Both the position numbers and the translations under genes were made by a program. The notes below the pieces were generated by a model that worked only from the letters and a program-made list of their open reading frames with translations, was not told the origin of the DNA and made no database searches. Below are positions 6,105-7,951 of a stretch of DNA of 7,951 nt, piece after piece. How positions within the stretch are numbered: position 1 is the stretch's first letter; every line of letters begins with the position of its first letter. The DNA lies in contig CAJOCV010000110.1 in the NCBI GenBank assembly GCA_905233785.1, positions 1 through 7,951 of the forward strand, in the 5' to 3' direction. Origin of the DNA: an uncultured Oscillospiraceae bacterium (GTDB lineage: Bacteria > Bacillota > Clostridia > Oscillospirales > Oscillospiraceae).

Positions 6105-7951
6105 ATTTCATGGAATTGAGCATCGCGCCGTCAAGCTTGCCCCAGGCGCCGCTGCCCTCGCCCGCGCACTTGACGTAGACGCCGACGACAAGGCTCTGCC
6201 CCTCGGTGTAGTCGATGCCCTCGACCAGACCCTGGCTCCAGTTGCCGTAGCCGGTAATGGACATGGGCGCGGTGCCGACGATCTCGCCGTCCACCTTGGC
6301 GTAGGCGTAGACCTCATGCTCGCCCGCGTCGCCGCCCATGACGGAAATAGCAAATTTATACTGCCCGCTCTTAAGCTCCTTCACGTCCTGCTCCAGCCGA
6401 AATTCAACCGTCCCCTGCTTGGCGCTCCAGAAGTGCATGTGCCAGTGCCCATCCAGCGAATCGGTGCTCTTATCCTCCACATAGAGCTCGTCCGCGCCCG
6501 CGAGATCCTCCACCGTCCAGCCCGTGAGGTCGCCGGTCTCAAAATCGGGGTTTTCGAGGAAGTTAAACTCCACCATGTTCACCGTGCAGTGTGCAGGGAG
6601 TCCCTCCGCCTCGCCGGTGAGCTCATAGCGTTTGGGGCCGTTTGCGTACATCTCGGCAAGCGCCGCCTCCGTCACGTCCCAGGTGACGGGGATGGGCTTG
6701 CGGCTGTCGTCGGTCATGACGGCGTTCACCGTCTCGGGCAGGACGATCTCGCCGTTCAGGTCCACGGTCAGGTATGTGTCCTCGATCGCGTCCGGCACGG
6801 GCTCGAGCTCGTTGCCGTTTCGCACCAGAGCGAAGAGCTTGAGCGACTCGAGCGGCCTGCCCTTTGCGTCAAAGAGCGCCTGGTTATCCACCGCGCAGCC
6901 GCCGTAGTATTTGCCCGCGTCGTTCGGGTCATAGGAGGCGGCAAAGCTCGACGCCCAGCCGGAGCCGTATTTTTCCCAGAGCGCGTGGTTTTCCTCCCAG
7001 GAATTCGTGCCGACCGCGATCCAGGTGCCCTCCCAGTAGCAGACGCCGATGCCGTTTGCCGTGTTCGCCACGGTCTCGATCACATCGCGCACGGAGTTGG
7101 CCTGCCCCTGCACGGTGTAGGGATAGTTCTTGGTGACAAGGCTCCCCTCGCCGATGGTGTTGCCGTTAAAGTCCGTGTCCTCGGCGGTATAGGCGTAGGA
7201 GGTCTCCATGACCATGACCTTCTTGCCGTAGGTCTCCGCCACCTCGGAGAGCACCGCCTGCAGGTTCTCCAGCGTCCCGTGCCAGTAGGGATAGTAGGAG
7301 GAGGCGAACACGTCATAATCCACGTCGTAGTAGGCGAGCTTCTTGGCGTAAGTCGCATACGCGCCGGACTCGGGGTTTGCAAAGTGCACGGCCACCAGCG
7401 CCCCGGGGTAGACCTCGCGGGTGGCCTTCGCCCCGGCCTGCATCAGATATTGGATGTTGAACCAGATCTTTTCGCCGCAGAGCGCGCCGTTGGTCTCGTT
7501 GCCGGTCTGCACCATGCCCACGTCCACGCCCGCGTCCTTGAGCAGCTTCAGGCAGTCGAGCGTGTACTGATACACGGCCTCGGTCTTTTCCTCGATCTCC
7601 ATGTCCTTCCAGGCGAGAGGAACCATCTGCTTGCCGGGGTCTGCCCAGAAGTCGGAGTAGTGGAAGTCCACGATCAGTTTCATGCCCGCGGCGGTCACGC
7701 GCTTGCCGATCTCAACGGCCTTCTCAATGTCGTTGTTGCCGCCGCCGTAGCCGTTGCCGTCCTTGTCATAGGGGTGGTTCCAGACGCGCACGCGGATGTG
7801 CGTCACGCCGTTTTCCGCGAGGGTTTGGAACACGTCCTGCTCCTCCCCGGCGAAGTTATAATATCTGACGCCGCTCTGCTCCTCGGCAATGACCGAGGAG
7901 GCGTCCACGCCGAGGATGAAATCCTCGGGCAGGCTGACGGGCTTTACATAG
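6103..7951 (-). CDS. ganB: Arabinogalactan endo-beta-1,4-galactanase (GH53) with Ig-like and CBM61-like C-terminal domains, 5'-partial
   Basis: This secreted enzyme hydrolyses beta-1,4-galactan, releasing galacto-oligosaccharides for the adjacent importer. The frame is open to the window edge, and 615 residues are visible; the region carrying the start and signal peptide is outside. Numbering from the edge, the GH53 barrel runs from about 10 to 380. Family blocks are LGVDASS (13-19), RVRVWNHP (53-60), DFHYSDFWADPGKQ (95-108), GNETNG with acid/base Glu152, and METSYAY with nucleophile Glu249. Residues from about 390 to 462 resemble a bacterial Ig-like domain (IPVTWD). Residues from about 463 to 615 form a jelly-roll module starting with NPDFETGDLTGW, like the galactan-binding CBM61 often attached to GH53; CBM61 is tentative. 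No sortase motif or SLH domain is visible at the C-terminus, which ends at a domain boundary on a TAG overlapped by a repeat arm. GTG at 7906-7908 is internal, not the start. Confidence 0.95.
   Translation of the reverse strand, partial: YVKPVSLPEDFILGVDASSVIAEEQSGVRYYNFAGEEQDVFQTLAENGVTHIRVRVWNHPYDKDGNGYGGGNNDIEKAVEIGKRVTAAGMKLIVDFHYSDFWADPGKQMVPLAWKDMEIEEKTEAVYQYTLDCLKLLKDAGVDVGMVQTGNETNGALCGEKIWFNIQYLMQAGAKATREVYPGALVAVHFANPESGAYATYAKKLAYYDVDYDVFASSYYPYWHGTLENLQAVLSEVAETYGKKVMVMETSYAYTAEDTDFNGNTIGEGSLVTKNYPYTVQGQANSVRDVIETVANTANGIGVCYWEGTWIAVGTNSWEENHALWEKYGSGWASSFAASYDPNDAGKYYGGCAVDNQALFDAKGRPLESLKLFALVRNGNELEPVPDAIEDTYLTVDLNGEIVLPETVNAVMTDDSRKPIPVTWDVTEAALAEMYANGPKRYELTGEAEGLPAHCTVNMVEFNFLENPDFETGDLTGWTVEDLAGADELYVEDKSTDSLDGHWHMHFWSAKQGTVEFRLEQDVKELKSGQYKFAISVMGGDAGEHEVYAYAKVDGEIVGTAPMSITGYGNWSQGLVEGIDYTEGQSLVVGVYVKCAGEGSGAWGKLDGAMLNSMK

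Noticed and set aside
7906..7908. GTG as start codon of the galactanase
   Set aside because: The frame stays open to the window edge and the conserved GH53 segment LGVDASS begins upstream of this codon, so the true start lies outside.

Overview
The window is a GC-rich stretch with every convincing gene on the minus strand. It reads from a secreted polysaccharidase at the right edge through a four-gene carbohydrate ABC importer to the left edge. The protein types (MsmX/UgpC-type ATPase, GanP/GanQ-type permeases, GH53 galactanase with Ig-like and jelly-roll accessory domains), strong AAGGAGG-type ribosome sites and abundant small foldback repeats between genes suggest a Gram-positive anaerobe of the class Clostridia, probably a gut Oscillospiraceae/Ruminococcaceae relative. 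That placement is an inference.

Layout in transcription order: (1) 7951-6103, a GH53 endo-beta-1,4-galactanase whose N-terminus lies outside the window. (2) 6102-5431, a 672-base non-coding region. Its upstream part is a composite of nested inverted repeats (5650-6104, with a second element at 5708-6006 inside it). Its downstream part holds two hairpins, a sigma-A-like promoter and a perfect 9+9 palindrome that looks like an operator. (3) 5430-3931, a substrate-binding protein with an unusual C-terminal carbohydrate-binding-like domain. (4) a stem-loop at 3845-3879. (5) 3810-2269 and 2269-1400, the two permeases, which overlap by one base. (6) 1397-1285, a foldback built from 7-base repeats. 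(7) 1264-146, the ATPase. (8) 95-1, the end of a second copy of the 5708-6006 repeat element.

Together the genes suggest a galactan-use system. The extracellular galactanase cuts beta-1,4-galactan (pectic side chains or type I arabinogalactan), the binding protein captures the oligosaccharides, GanP/GanQ form the channel and the MsmX-type ATPase drives import. No GH42 or other intracellular beta-galactosidase and no regulator gene lie in the window.

The coding content is of well-known families. The less ordinary material is (a) two unrelated-looking foldbacks made of 7-base units, each placed at a stop codon within the locus, (b) a roughly 300-base compound hairpin element present in two opposite-facing copies that flank the importer operon, and (c) the binding protein fusion.
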